In this document: positions 28,001-42,600 of the stretch, in pieces
How positions within the stretch are numbered: position 1 is the first letter of the stretch
How the letters are laid out: every line of letters starts with the position of its first letter
Assembly (NCBI RefSeq): GCF_037975245.1
Contig: NC_092576.1
Span: forward strand, 6,492,001-6,556,000
Direction: 5' to 3'
DNA: 64,000 nt
Origin: Apostichopus japonicus
Lineage: Eukaryota; Echinodermata; Holothuroidea; Aspidochirotida; Stichopodidae
Position numbers and translations under genes: made by a program
Notes under the pieces: generated by a model
What the model was told of the DNA's origin: nothing
The model's input: only the letters and a program-made list of their open reading frames with translations
Database searches by the model: none

Positions 28001-31000
28001 AGTTTGGTGAACACAAGGATTAAAAAGCCGAAAATTAAGCTCTTTTTGGAAGCTTTTGAGGCCTCAAAATTCAGGATAATTACAAGCTGAATTTGCCAGT
28101 AGACATCAACAATATAAACATTTGATTTTGTCGGTCAACAATCGTCAGTCCCCCAAAAATGTTGTGATTTCTGTATCCGATATAAAGCCCATTATTACTG
28201 CCCAACATAAGTTATATTCAATGAGCTCCTCTTAAATGCCTGAACGGTTTATAAAAATGTGTGTTGTAAATTTAGGAAAATGTCAGTGACAGTTTACCCA
28301 ATGTATTGCTTAAACATTTAAATTTTTTAGTAAGTGTGTAAAATTGTGAAATTCTTCCTAATATCAAACATCTATCCATTTATAGTCGTGGTGAAAGCCT
28401 GCCAAGCTTTGATCCCGGCAACGTTGCAAGATTGTGCCATTATTATGGCAAAAATTTGACATTTAAAATATATTGTTTTATTGATCTATATCCTTGATAT
28501 AAATAAAGTACTATTCAGTTATAAACTCCAGTTTTGTACTCTTACAAATCTTTTCCGTAAAACAGACACTTACAGAATAACAAGATACCTTCGTTACCCG
28601 GGGATGTTTTCGACGAGGTCTCGATAAATGAAATGTAAGTATTTTCTCTTTTTTTCCCATCGTCAATGCACTTCTCTAGGTACGGAAAATTGATTGAACT
28701 AAGAAAAATTACTGAAAGTTTGAAGATTAAAAACAAAAAAAATGTTGAAACCGTTGTTTTGCTCTCTTTGCAGCTTCTTGGAGTACAACAAAATGACGTC
28801 ATTTCCCGGCCAGGCTCTGTCCAGCCAGACTTTGACAGAAATTGATATTTCAAACAACCTCATCTCGGTGATTTCACAGGACTCCTTCGACACTCATTCC
28901 AGTTTAGAACTCTTGTAAGATTCCAAATCCAACTACTTATCTTTAAAACTCTAGAATTTCAAGACCAGCCTTTCCCGACAGTTTAATAAGCCCTTGCACC
29001 TGTATATCAAGAAGAAATGCTGCAGCCCCTTGCAGCAAGGCTGCATGAATAAAAGAAAAAATAGTTGAGATTGATTGTCTGCAAAGCCTATTGCATGAAA
29101 CTATATAGCACAAAATGTGACAGCCTTTGAGCCTGGCTACAGCCCCCTCAGCATCTCTCTAAGTCCTCCCTGTCAAGTATAAAAGGAACCTCAGCTGTTT
29201 TGTATGTAGAAGGTTTGAATAATTCATCATAGTTTATACTGGCTGGGGATTTTTTGAGTAGTTTGTGGAGAAATTGGAAGTTCCTTTGATGTCAAGAGAT
29301 ATTCCTCCGTCTGTATGTCTGTGCGTTCGTTTCTTTCTTTCTTTCTCACAAGATTGGTAATATTTTCTTTGTGACATGTTGCTCCTTTTTCCAGACTTTT
29401 GAAGCCAACTTAATTTTTTGGCATGGAGAAAACTCTTTAAGGCCACTTCTCTCGAAACCAAAGTTAGTGCAGTTAAGTGGATTGTTTATCTTTTAATACA
29501 TGTGTTTCTGTTTATTTGTTTGTTTATTTGTTTTTTTATCTGCAGAGATTTAAGTTACAACCAAGTCACAAGCATACCCGCTGGTCTCTTATCACCACTT
29601 TCAAGCCTGGAAGAGTTGTAAGTTGTGCAAAAAGAAAACACATTCGATTGTTTGCTACTCAATATACAGAAACGGGGAATAATTTATCCGTCGTCACTAG
29701 ACAAAATGCATTGCATGAAAACCAAATTGCTATTATGCAAGTGCAAAATATGTATAGCAGTTTTCAGTACACAGGAACGATAGTATTATTAAAGGGACAA
29801 AATTCATAGACTTCAAAACTGATACACAAAATATGAATACAGAGATTGCTACTGCTGTAGTATATTCAATAGTGCAATGCTGCCCTCTTTTTCAAAAGTT
29901 CTATGTTCAATTAATATCACAAATTGTTAGAGTCTATGTGAGGCGATTCTACTTTTTCATTTTACTTTTGTACCACGGTTATAAAGGAGATTGCCACTGC
30001 TGTAATATATTTAATAGTGAAATACTGCCCGCTTCTTTCAATAGCTCTATTTTCAATCAATATCACAGCTCGTTGGAGTCTATGTGAGGCTATTTTACTT
30101 TTGTACCACGGTTATATAAAGGGGATTGCTGCTGCTGTTATATATTCAATAGTGAAATGCTGCCCTCTTTCTTCAAAAGTTCTATTTTCAATAATTATTA
30201 AGTGATTTGGTTACATTACATTACATTACAACCAATATCACAACCTTGTTGGAGTCTGGTTATGGGAGGCTATCCTACATTTGTACCACAGTTATATAAA
30301 GGAGATAGCTGCTGCTGTAATATATATTCAATAGTGAAATGCCGCCCTTATATTTCCAAAGTTCAACTTTCACTCAATGTCTGACTATGTGAGGTCACTC
30401 TTCATTTTTGTACCACCGGTACGTTGACATTGTCTGTTATCGTAATATTTAAAAGGAAAGGTAAATTGCTCTCTAGTCTCTAAGATAGAGATAACCCTTG
30501 ATAAAAAATTGGAAATAAGAGATATACTATGTAAAGTTTAATATCTCTCTGAGTTCATTTATTTTTCTGATGATTTCAGTCTTTTTCATCACAACAACAT
30601 CTCGTGGGTGGAAGCTGGAGCCTTTGATGGGCTGACTAGTCTCGTGGATATGTAAGTGATTGTATCAAACTTCATGCCCACTCCAGTTACCCCCTACCCA
30701 TATGGTATAACCCCTTCCCTTATGCCCTGCCACATACACCCATCCCAAACCACCTATGTCCTAAATTGCTTAATACCTGAGAAGCACTAGGGTTCAAGAT
30801 GATCATGAGATGGTTGTCAAGACCATGCTTGTATTCATATGAATGGAAAGATAAAATAAGTTTCTGTCTTCGGGGATAGAGGCGTAAATTCAAGTCTGTG
30901 ATGCAACACTGTTTCTGTACACACAACACTTTAAGACTAATTGTAATAAAAATGTCATTGTTTCGTATCCAGTCTGTGAGGGTCAGATTATATTTCCTCC

Positions 31001-34000
31001 TGTAGTCATGGGACATTCTGTGTGTAATTACATAATCTATATTAATGAGATTACAAAATGTGTCTTTTTTATATCCTTCTTCATGGATATTCAACATTTT
31101 TACATGGCAACTATTAGTAACCAGTGCTTAATAGTCTTAATAGGTTAGATACAGTTGTGCCATCTGAGGCTAATGATATCAATTTCAAGAACCTTTGTTA
31201 GTGGGTTGCAGATTACACAGGTTATCATTGACCAGGGGTAATATAACGTCTGTAAAGCGCTTTGAGACCTATCGCTGGTATAAAGCGCTATATAAAAAGC
31301 AAATATTATTTATTATTATACCTACCAAACATTTTCTTCTTCTTAAAATTTAGAAGTAGTTTGTATTTAAATAATGCAGTTGAGTTTATAAAAATCTTGC
31401 ATTTATTTTTAAAAATGTAGTTGACATCTTGCAATGTGACAAAATAAAGCTAGGACAAGCAGTTAGGCCAGCTTTGTATATATTTTTTTTGTATATATAT
31501 CTTCTAATTTTAGTAAGGAAATTAAATGTGCTCAAACCAATACTTCACCATACTGTTAAATGTGACTGAAGATCCCTCCCCCCCCCACCCCCTTATCATG
31601 GCTGGATTGGGTGATTTAGGTCGTAACAGGATTGCGTTCCATGTTATCACCAAGTACAACATTAAATATATTTTTACTCTTGCTGTGTTTTTGGTTTTCC
31701 ACAGAGACTTACAGAATAACTATTTAATTCATTGGCCAAATATTGGAGAAGTCGCAATTTTAGAGAATCTGTAAGTCCAAATCGCTCTCACCACCTTTTT
31801 TTCTTTTGTAGAAATTTTTTATCTTTCATAAAATGTATCCATTTGTAAAAGTGCAAAACATCGTTTAACTTCTCGTTTAGATTGATAGAGTATATATAAT
31901 TGCAGAAATGTAACAGGTTCCTCAACAGAAGGCGAGAGAATTAGTCACAACTGTTCGTAGTGGGGAATATGGACGTGCTTATATGGGGGTATGACTGATG
32001 AAACTTTGTAATATTTACAAAGTAATTTTACTGTGCAAAAGTACAAGTACGACAGCATGAGTACACTTGAGTACAAATAGAATTCTTCCTTGGTATTAGT
32101 ACCGGTACAAGGCACTTAGTGAGTGTACCAGTACATAACGACCAAATCGAATGAGGGACCGTGCGAATGTCCCGGGATGGGAATCACATCTTAATTTGAC
32201 CGAGCAGGGAATCACCATCCAGATATTCTCACTCTAATTCCATATTTAATTTTCATTCCTTCCCATTTGTGATTTTTCTAATTTGGACTTGGTTTCCTTT
32301 TCTCTTGCAGGTATTTACAAAACAATTTAATCTACAGCTTTGAGGTAGACGCTTTCTCAGAGTTGGATAACGAGACTTTGGTGTCTATGTAAGTACAAAG
32401 ATATGTTTCACTCTTATGCATAGGCGTAGGTGCCTCATTTGATTTGGGGGGGGGGGGGCTGTAACGACCTGCCCGAAAAATATAACCAAAATTTTTCGAG
32501 AGAATGGTCTGTAGGGGCGCTGGTAGGTGCCCGAAAAATTCTCAGCATATTGCCCAAATTTTCACCAAAAAATTTGAAAAACACACTGCAAATTATTCTT
32601 CTTTCAGTAGGTGCCTGAAAAATTCTCAGCATATTGCCCAAATTTTCACCCAAAAAATTGAAAAACACATTGCAAATTATTCTTCTTTCAGTAAGTGCTC
32701 GAAAAATTCGCAGCATATTGCCCGAATTTTCACAAAAATAATTGTTTAGGGGGGGCTGCAGCCCCCCGCCTCCTACGCCTATGCTCTTATGTAATGGCAT
32801 ACTGTAAACTATTGTAACTGGATATTTTTATTTTGTTGGATGTCTCATTCCTAGTGGATGAAACCGATCCTTCCGTATTGCTACAACTTTAGAAAACTCT
32901 AGATTTAATTCTCAACTTTTCAAATTGTCTGTTAACTGTAAAATTCTTATTCACAAAGGCTCTGTCGTAATTCTGTTTAGCTTTAGATCAAACTTTAGCC
33001 TGTCAAAGTCAATCATGTTATAATTTTCATACGAGTCTTGTTGCTTGAAGCTGGAAGCTTGACCTTTTCTGATGCCTTGACCAATTTGCACATGTTGTCA
33101 TAAACAACATAACCAGGTGAACATCTGTCCTGAAAGGAGAAAGCATCTCTCATATCTAATAGGTAGTCCTAAGCTGGCTGCACACTGCCCGACTGAAGGG
33201 CAAGGCATGACATAATTCAACCTTGGCAAATACTTGTTAGTAGGTGGGGATGCAGGTGTTCTTATATGAAGCTACAACTGAAACAAAGTCTGCTAGTTTT
33301 ATTAAAGTGGCATTGGTTTATGTCCGAGAAAATCTAAACATTTAAAAACATTCGCCTGACTGGCAGTCTATCAGCAGTTTGCGACTTTCGACAATTGTAA
33401 CCGACAATGGGGAAATGATTTTGCATGTGATTTATCAGTTAACAAAAAAACAGTCGTTGTGTGTCCTCATCATTGGTACAGTATGTAGAAGCCATTACAA
33501 TTCTATTGGTTACGACATTTCAAAATGAGATAGGTTGTGTTTTAGTAGACTTTAAACCGTTCCAATTCACATTTAAGTGACTTTTTGAAATTTTGGGAAA
33601 AACAGCAAGTCGCCATATAACGAAATTCCAAAGCAATGTGTAGTTATAGGTAAAAAAAAACCCCTTAATATATAAAGGGAAAAGGTAATGATGGTTTAAC
33701 AATTTTGTCTTTAACTCACCAGTAATTTTGATGGAAATCTAGTCGGCTGTGACTGCTGGCTGTACGAAACGATGAAACCCTACAGAGAATATATCGTAGG
33801 AGGCGAGTGCCACACTCCAACGAGAGCTGCTGGTGTAACTTTCAACGTTATACAACAAAACTCTGGCGTGTACTTCAGAAACGTCCCTAAAGACTACTTC
33901 AGATGCAGTGAGTTGTAAATCAAATATAACAAACATAATGAGAGAAAACACATTTATAACGTCATCATGCTATAGGGTAGAGGTTAATTTTAAACAGATG

Positions 34001-36597
34001 GCCGATAGGACAAATCAACATGGCAAAAGTTTTCATGCAGGCTATGTTAAATTAAAGTATTTGGAAAGAGACTAATGAGGGAGAAACGTTTATTATTATT
34101 ATTATTACACCTGTACTTATAGAGCGCAATATCCCGAAGCTCAATGCGCTGAACAAACAAGTAAACATTACAACAATTAACCATAGACTTCCTTGAAGTA
34201 ATGCGTTTTCAACAAAGACTTTAAGGTAGAAACAGAACATGCATTCTGAATGTTTGATGGGAGTTTGTTCCACAGATTAGGAGCAGTGTGACAGGGGTCG
34301 TAGAAAAGGTTCTTGGAAAAAGTGAAATAGAAAAAAAAAATCATACCTTGAAATAATTTATTTGAACCAAACAGACTTTGAAATCCACAAATTAAGTTGA
34401 GAAACTACCTTGAATAAATCTAAGGTGACTTTAAATTGCCTGAAAATCTGTCAGATGAAGTCTATTTAAATCTGATGAATTGATCATTTTATTTTCATTT
34501 TGTTTTGTAAATATTACAGACTTATGGATGATATGGATGATTCCTTATTTACAACAATTAAGACCTTTCACAATTCGTTCTGAGGCAGATCATATTAAGA
34601 AATATAGTAGGAGACATTTAAATTTGCCTTTCGGGATATTTTGTCGTTAATTTCAGCAGATATTTATAATGGTATTGCTTTGTATGAGTTACTAAAATGT
34701 GTTTGTAATAAATGATTCCTACAGCTCCACCGGTGGTTAATACATCTGCCCCTGCTTCTTTGCAAGTAGCGTTGTCATGGGAACCACCCTCACAGCTCTA
34801 TCCAGATGATCTCGTAGGCCAGGCAGACGACTGGTAAGGAACCAACTTTAATTTGAACTTGAAATTACTATATTAATCTAGGATTCCCCCAATGGCTTAA
34901 AGAAAGAAACATTCGTTGAAAAAGTGTGGATGAGCATTTTGGGATGTTTGATCAGTTTCTTGAGAGGTTTGAGAACAAGTTTGGAATGTTGTGACTAGTA
35001 GACCTCTAATTCATCCACAGGTTGTATTACGTTAACTGCACCACTGGGTCATCCTCTGACCTCTCAGCAGTCACCAACCAGTCGGTTTATCTCTTCCAAG
35101 CGGGGGATGGCGTCGAGTATGGTACAGAGTACGGCTGTACCATTCAGCTGCACGCCAGCAACCACACCAGCATCGAGACGGTACCTGCTTATGTGACGAC
35201 AATAGAAGCACCAGGTATGTTGATGTTGATTCGTCCAACCTCCAATGTAAAGCAATTTAGATGGCTTGTGGCATGTCGAGTAAGGAAGCAACTAAAATCA
35301 CAAATTAAGAACCTGTTCAGACATCCAAGCATTGATTATGTGATGATGATAGAAGCACCAGGTATGTTGATGTTGATTTGGAAAGGATTTGAAAATACAT
35401 ACTTAACAGGCTCGTTGGCCAAATTCTCTTTTTGGGAGGGACATAAGTTACTGTATTTGTTGACAAATGTCACAAAGAATGGGTCAACATATGGCTAGGG
35501 TGAGAGGTAGGGCTTTAGGGTTGGTGTTTTAGGGCTGGTGGTAGGGATCAGGGTGGGTTTTTAGGGCAAGTGGTGGGATTAGGGGTTTGGCATTAGGGCT
35601 GCAAAGAAGGGGTATCAGGGCTAATTGTATTGGGATTCGATTTTGGTTTAGGTTGGTGGTATTAAGGATGGCATGTTATTGGTGAGGTTGTAGTGGCTGG
35701 GGTGGAAATAGGGAGTGGGGTGGTGGTTGGGATGGTGGTGGTGGTGATCAAGGGTGGCCAGGGTTTATAGAGCAGGTGACAGGGATTAGGCATGGAGTAA
35801 AAGGGCTAGTGGAGGCGATTACAAGTAGGGTTATAAAGGCTGGTAGCTTAGTGAGGTTTAGGTCTGAGGGGGGTTCTTAGGGGTGTGAATTCGGGTAAAG
35901 TTGTTACTTCTACAGGTCTTAAGTTTGATGAATGATCAAATATTCTATATTATCATCCTGTATCACAGAATGAAGTAGTTTTCCCTCAATTAAACAATTA
36001 CCTCAAGATCATGTTTCCAGGACCCATGCAGAACCCCCTCCTAACCCCCCCCCCCTGTATCCTCAACCCTCCCTCTGTAGGATGTAAGTATCTACTGCCC
36101 TTTAGTTATTCTGTGTTAACATATTTAAAATAAGTTCTTGGTGATTTATTTGACATCCACAGCCCCAGTATCCAATACTACTTTGGTGGACCTGGATCTA
36201 TCCATTGTTTTTGCATACTATGATTTCAGGTAAGACCAAAGTTGTCATATTTTATTAGTTTTAAAAAGATACATTTTTTAATATTCCTATGTAAATTTAA
36301 GTGTTCTGTGGCATGGATGACAATTATGATTAATTTGTTATCTGGATAAATTAATAATGATTATTTATAATTGTATCTAGTCTGACAGATACAGATTTCA
36401 ATTCGCTGACCAAGACAAAGTACGACAGTCCAACTTACATCCCGAGCCCCTACGGCAGCTGGCTGGCCATCTCCAACAATCCAACAGCAGATTCATTCTC
36501 TCATTGGTTCAGAGATAATCCAAGCGTTAATTATGCGTTTGAGTTCACAGTAACTGCAGAGTGGGATAACACATCCTCGGTAGACCAACCAATAAAC

Positions 36598-36643
<46 letters not shown>

Positions 36644-39600
36644 TTTTACCTTGTACGTTCAGTTGCATGCTGGGATAAATTCCTTTATGCATATAAGAAT
36701 GTGATAAAATGAGAGCTACTCGTGAGTTAATTTTTGTGTGTACTCAGAGACTAATTAGTAACCTAAACAACTTGAATAGACAATACAGAATGCAAGACAG
36801 TTTTGTTATGTGATTTAGTCATTAACAGGAATTTCAGAATGGGATAATACATATTCTCAAGCTCAGTCAGTATAAGTATACGTCTGTACTTTTGTATGTT
36901 AGGCTATACTGTTAGGCTTTTCTTTTGCATGTTAGGCTATATGATGAAGGATGACATAAGTAATGGGATAATACATCTTAACAAGCTTTGTCAGTATAAG
37001 TATAGGTCTCTAATTTTGTATGATGGGCTATACTGTGAAACTTTTCTTTTGCATGTTAGGCTATATGATGAAGGAAGACATAAGTAATGGGATAATACAT
37101 TTTCTCAAGCTCAGTCAGTATAAGTATAGGTCTCTACTTTTGTATGTTAGGCTATGATGAAGGAAGACATAAGTAATGTCTTCTTGTGATAATTTCATCA
37201 ATATGATATTACCTTTCTTCTCTTTTACTTCGACAGATTTTATTCATCCTCATACTTTCCTTTGGATGGTCTTGGATTCATGTCAGAAGGTCAAAAGGAC
37301 TGCTCTGGGGTCCTCCATAATCTGGGGTAAAGTGGAATGTTGGTCTTGAATAAAACTTGTCATATTGTCACTTTTGTTTTCTGGTTGTCCTTGCTTTGTT
37401 GTCATTTTCTTGTTGTTATTGTTATTATGTTATTGTTGCTTTCATGTTAGCTATACAGTTGCTATTGCATTTGTTATCTTTATCAGTATAATTATTTGCA
37501 GTATCAATATTTCTACTATTATCTTTGTAAGTGTCATCAATATTATTTTATAACAACAGTGTCAGTCACTTTGTGTTAGTATCATTATCATCGTTTGTGT
37601 CAACATCTCACAAACGACCAATTGTAATAAAGATACTGATAATGAAAGTGTTAGTGATAGTGTTAGTGATAGTGTTAGTGATAGTGTTAGTGATAGTGAT
37701 AGTGATAGTGTTAGTGATAGTGACAGTGATAGTGTTAGTGATAGTGTTAGTGATAGTGTTAGTGATAATGATAGTGATAGGAATAGTGATCATCATAATC
37801 ATATATATTAATGATGATGTATTTATAAAGAGCAACAATTCCATGAAACATGATCAAAGGTGATATTACATAATAGAAACCACTAAATATTAAAAACTAT
37901 ATAAAATGACAAAACCTTCTTCCTTTCATATTAATTTAATAGTATTTGTCAGTTGAAATGTGAGTATGTAAAATGTGATCTACTTTATAATCATGAGTGA
38001 TATAAAATGGTTTATAACTGCAGCATGCATTGTTACCTTTCCAATGTTTCCAACAGCTTCACAAGTGCTCTAAGAACGGCCATCAGAATGAATGGTACAG
38101 AACAGATAACTCTTGGTGGCGGGGAAGAAATTTGGTTTTATGTGAACCAGATTCTGCTGTTGCAAGTCCATGGTGTTTCTAACGGTGGTGCTGCACCATG
38201 CAAGACCATCAGTTTATCGAATGGTGTTGGTAAGCTGGATGATAATGTACATGAGATCTTCTAATTATTAATTAAGGAGAAGCCAACTAGAAGAAACAGC
38301 TGATTTTTAGCATGAGGTTGTTTTGTTTCTAGTCAAGTTTTAAAGTGACCTACTCTACCCGACCCCACCCCACTCCTTCTGTTCCCCTCCCAACCAATGG
38401 CAATCAAACCCCCCCCCCTTCCCATGCCTTAGTTACTTTACACACTCAGAAATATGCAGTGATGCATTGACATACTTTAGATATTTACAAAATTAAAAAT
38501 TGATCAGCGAAAGATTGATAAAATTTTGTTCGTGCTAAATTAAAAAATCTACTTTTTCCAACTTGAATCTGAGCCTGCATGTAGTCATGTCCTAGGTATC
38601 ATGAGATAACAGGGCCACCGTGTCCAAATTTACATGATACCTTGACTTAAGATCAGTTAGTTGTTCGGTGGTTTTTAAACGATCTCGCGACCCAATTGAA
38701 TACATCCTGTGCAAGCCGAGCACCGGGTCGTGATCCATAGGTTGCAGGGCTGTCGATCTAGAATTCCTCCAGTGTAAAATTTGTCTTTTATTCTCATATC
38801 AATAGGTGGTGGCTACATGGTTCCCGAAAGTGGTACCATCGTAAATGGCGAATGTGTCATCACCAATACGCTACCATCTCAACAGGTTTATGCTAATTTC
38901 TATGTGAGATATTTCCAGGCTTCCTTTGTTGTTATAACTTGAAATCTGTAAAACTTTTTCATGATTTATTATAACTTCTATAGTTTGCGGTGTGATAGCT
39001 TTTGGTTTTGCCAACAGTTCTCTGGGTTTTCTTACTTTCAGTGTTGTTTGACCGAAATAGAAAGAGACGCAATTGATAGTTTGAAATTGTATGTATGTAT
39101 ATTAGATCCTCCTGCAAGCAGGAACTTGCGAAGAAGCCTCATTGGCTTATCAAAGCCGCAAGCTGACCGAAGTCAGTCTCTTAGATTCATATTTAACGTC
39201 CATGATTATGAATTGTCAACAACTCTGTAACTGGACGACATACATTAATCTTGGAGTGACTCGAACTTGGGACCTTATGATTGAAAGGCACCGGTGTTAA
39301 CCACTGAGCTAACACTCCTGCATTGCTTCGTTGCATTGCTTTGCTTTGCCTGCATTGCTTCATTCAGTCATATTTTATATATAACATGTTATATGATAAT
39401 GTGTTCAGTAATAAAGGCACAAAGTGACTGCCAGCTAACAGTGGCCTATTGACCTTCTCATTCTCAAGTGATACATAACCTTACAGTATCGTGAAAAATG
39501 AGGTACTGTCGCATTCCGGACATCGGCAATTTTGCAGAGAGATTAAAAAACTTTGGTGAAATAGGACCTTATCAAGCAAGGATGACTGCCCAGACTTTAT

Positions 39601-42600
39601 TTGCAAATGTTGAGGTGCAAGGAAGTACCATTTCATTCCTTCACTTTTGTGTAATGGTAATAAATTTGGAGACAGTAGTTGGAGGAAATATCAATAGAAA
39701 ACTTTACCCATACCTATTTCCTCATATTTCTTTCATTAGTGTCATATTGCATCATGGACCTCTACGACTTTTTTATGTTTTCCATGATAAAAATATTTAT
39801 TTTATGTCAAAACTGTTGGTATGAATATCCTGGTTGATATCAGATAAAGGTAAGGAACTGTTTGTACTGTCAGTACGAGTGCTCTGAAGCATGATATGAG
39901 AGGACAGTATAGAGTGGTATTAGCAATAGAATCAGGTAAATGTTAGGAACTGTTTGTACTGTCAGTATGAGTGCTTTAAAGCATGATATGTGAGGACAGT
40001 ATAGAGTGGTATTAGCATTTGGATCAGATAATGGATTAGGAACTATTTGTACTGTCAGTATGAGTGCTTTGAAGCATGATATGTGAGGAAAGTATAGAGT
40101 GGTATTTAGCATTAGAATCAGGTAAATGTTAGGAACTGTTTGTACTGTCAGTATGAGTGCTTTCAAGTATGATATGTGAGGACAGTATAGAGTGGTTTTA
40201 GCATTTGAATCAGATAATGGATTAGGAACTATTTGTACTGTCAGTATGAGTGCTTTCAAGCATGATATGTGAGGACAGTATAGAGTGGTAGTAGCATTAG
40301 AATCAGATAAAGTTAGGAACTGCTTGTACTGTCAGTACGAGTGCTTTAAAGCATGATATGAGAGGACAGTATAGAGTGGTTTTAGCATTTGAATCAAATA
40401 AAGGTTAGGAACTGTTCATACTGTCAGTACGAGTGCTTTGAAGCATGAAATGAGAGCACAGTATAGAGTGGTATTAGCATTAGAATCAGATAAAGTTAGG
40501 AACTGTTTGTACTGTCAGTATGAGTGCTTTAAAGCATGATATGAGTGGACAGTATAGAGTGGTATGAAGGATAGCAAATTGTCCCAACAGGCTGTTTATA
40601 ATACTGTCTTCATGAATACTCGAACTCATTGAATCACCCTCTTTAACGTTGCTATAACTTCTCCAACAGCTTGGCGACTCGTACAGGTTTGACGTTTTCC
40701 ACACAGAGAGGGAGCCCTGCTCTTCCGAGTTCCTTTTTGAGATCCAGGGGACTGAATTTATCTCATCCAATGATCCTGAGACACCACCTGTGGACTATTC
40801 TGTCCATATATCTGAGGGACTTCACATCCACGGTGTCATTGAGACTGTCTGGATAGCCGATGCCTTCTCAACGGGTCCCACGTATAATGTCACCATAACC
40901 AGCGGTGAGAGGTTTGAGACACATAGTGAGATAGACAGATAGTTAGATGGCCACAAAGGTAGATAGACACATAGTTAGATGGACACATAGTTAGATAGAT
41001 ACAGTAGTTAGATTCCCACAAAGGTAGATAGACACATAGTTAGATGGACACATAGTTAGATGGCCACAGAGGTAGATAGACACATAGTTAGATAGACACA
41101 TAGTTAGATAGATAGTTAGATGGCCACAAAGGTAGATAGTTAGATAAACACATTGTTATATAGGTACATTTAGATAGACATATAGTTAGATAGACACATA
41201 TAGTTAGATAGCCACAAATTTAGATAGACACATAGATGTCCACAAAGTTAGATAGACACATAGTTCGATAGAAACATAGTTAGATAGCCACACAGTTAGA
41301 TGTCCACAAAGTTAGATAGACATATAGGTAGATGTCCACAAAGTTAGATAGACACATTGTTATATAGGTACATACTTAATAGACACATACTTAGATAGAC
41401 ACATAGTTAGATAGACACATAGGTTGATGGACACATAGTTAGATGTCCACAAAGTTAGATAGACACATTGTTATATAGGTACATACTTAGATAGACACAT
41501 AGTTAGACACATCACTAGATAGAATTATAGTTTGATAGACATATGGTTAGATAAACACTTAGTTCAATAGACACATAGTTAATTAGACACAACGCTAGAT
41601 AGACAAATAGTTAGATATATATATATAGTTGGATAGACATATGGTTAGATAGACACATAGTTAACTAGACATATGGTTAGATAGACACATATTTAAATAG
41701 ACATAACTAGACACATACTCAGAAAGAAGCACACTTAGATAGACAAATGTACATGAGCATTTCAGCAGAAACAGTTTCCAAATGTACATTCTTTTAAGGT
41801 ATTTATTTTTGCAATGGAAAGTCGATCCCATACATGAAGTGTTTCTCAACATTATAATAAGTCTGGTAAAGTCCTCTCTTCTCCCTTTTCTTGTTCCGAT
41901 AGGAAACGAAGCCAGGCATTTTACCATCAAGAATGATACCACAGCCAATCGGGATGCGGGACAGGCCGCTACCACAGAAGAGCCCAGTCCTACCCATAAC
42001 ATCAACGGCACAGATTTCATCATATGTGAAACTGATACTCCACTCAGTAGGTTAACCCTGGTGGATTTATTCCTGGTTTATAAGTCTAGTTTTGTCTGTT
42101 AATTTCTGACATTTATAAGGATTTCCTTCAGTAGCAGATATAGATCCAACCCCCCCCCCCCCCCTCCATCCTTGCCCACTTCCTTTGTACATCATTTGGA
42201 TAACATGTTTTGAAGCTTTGAAAATTAATAATTTGTCAGCAAAGCCTTGGTCAACTTTGACTAAGAGTAGATTTAGAAGTTCTTCAATCTTTAAGAAGGA
42301 ATGTTTTTTCTGAGAATTGAGTAAGAAACAAATTCACATACTTTCCTATTAACAACAAACAGACACTACTTATTCTGACAGGATGGCTTATGGTTTGCCG
42401 GTACTTGTAATGGAATGCATAGCTGTACTATGATTAGTTTACAGTTGGATATTTTAGAAATATGAAAATCATATAAAACAAATAGAAAAGAGTGAGTTTC
42501 TTTGTTCCCTCTACAGTTTATGAAACCGTTACTCCCGGCACAGAAGAATTTAGCGTCAACACCGATACAGTTCTAGTGACTTTAGATTCGGAGGTGGATT

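Noticed and set aside
30720-31097. 125-codon minus-strand open frame
   Set aside because: No recognisable family and lies within an intron of AT-rich DNA; not supported further.
35490-35890. Interstitial telomere repeat
   Set aside because: TTAGGG-like words occur but not in ordered tandem.
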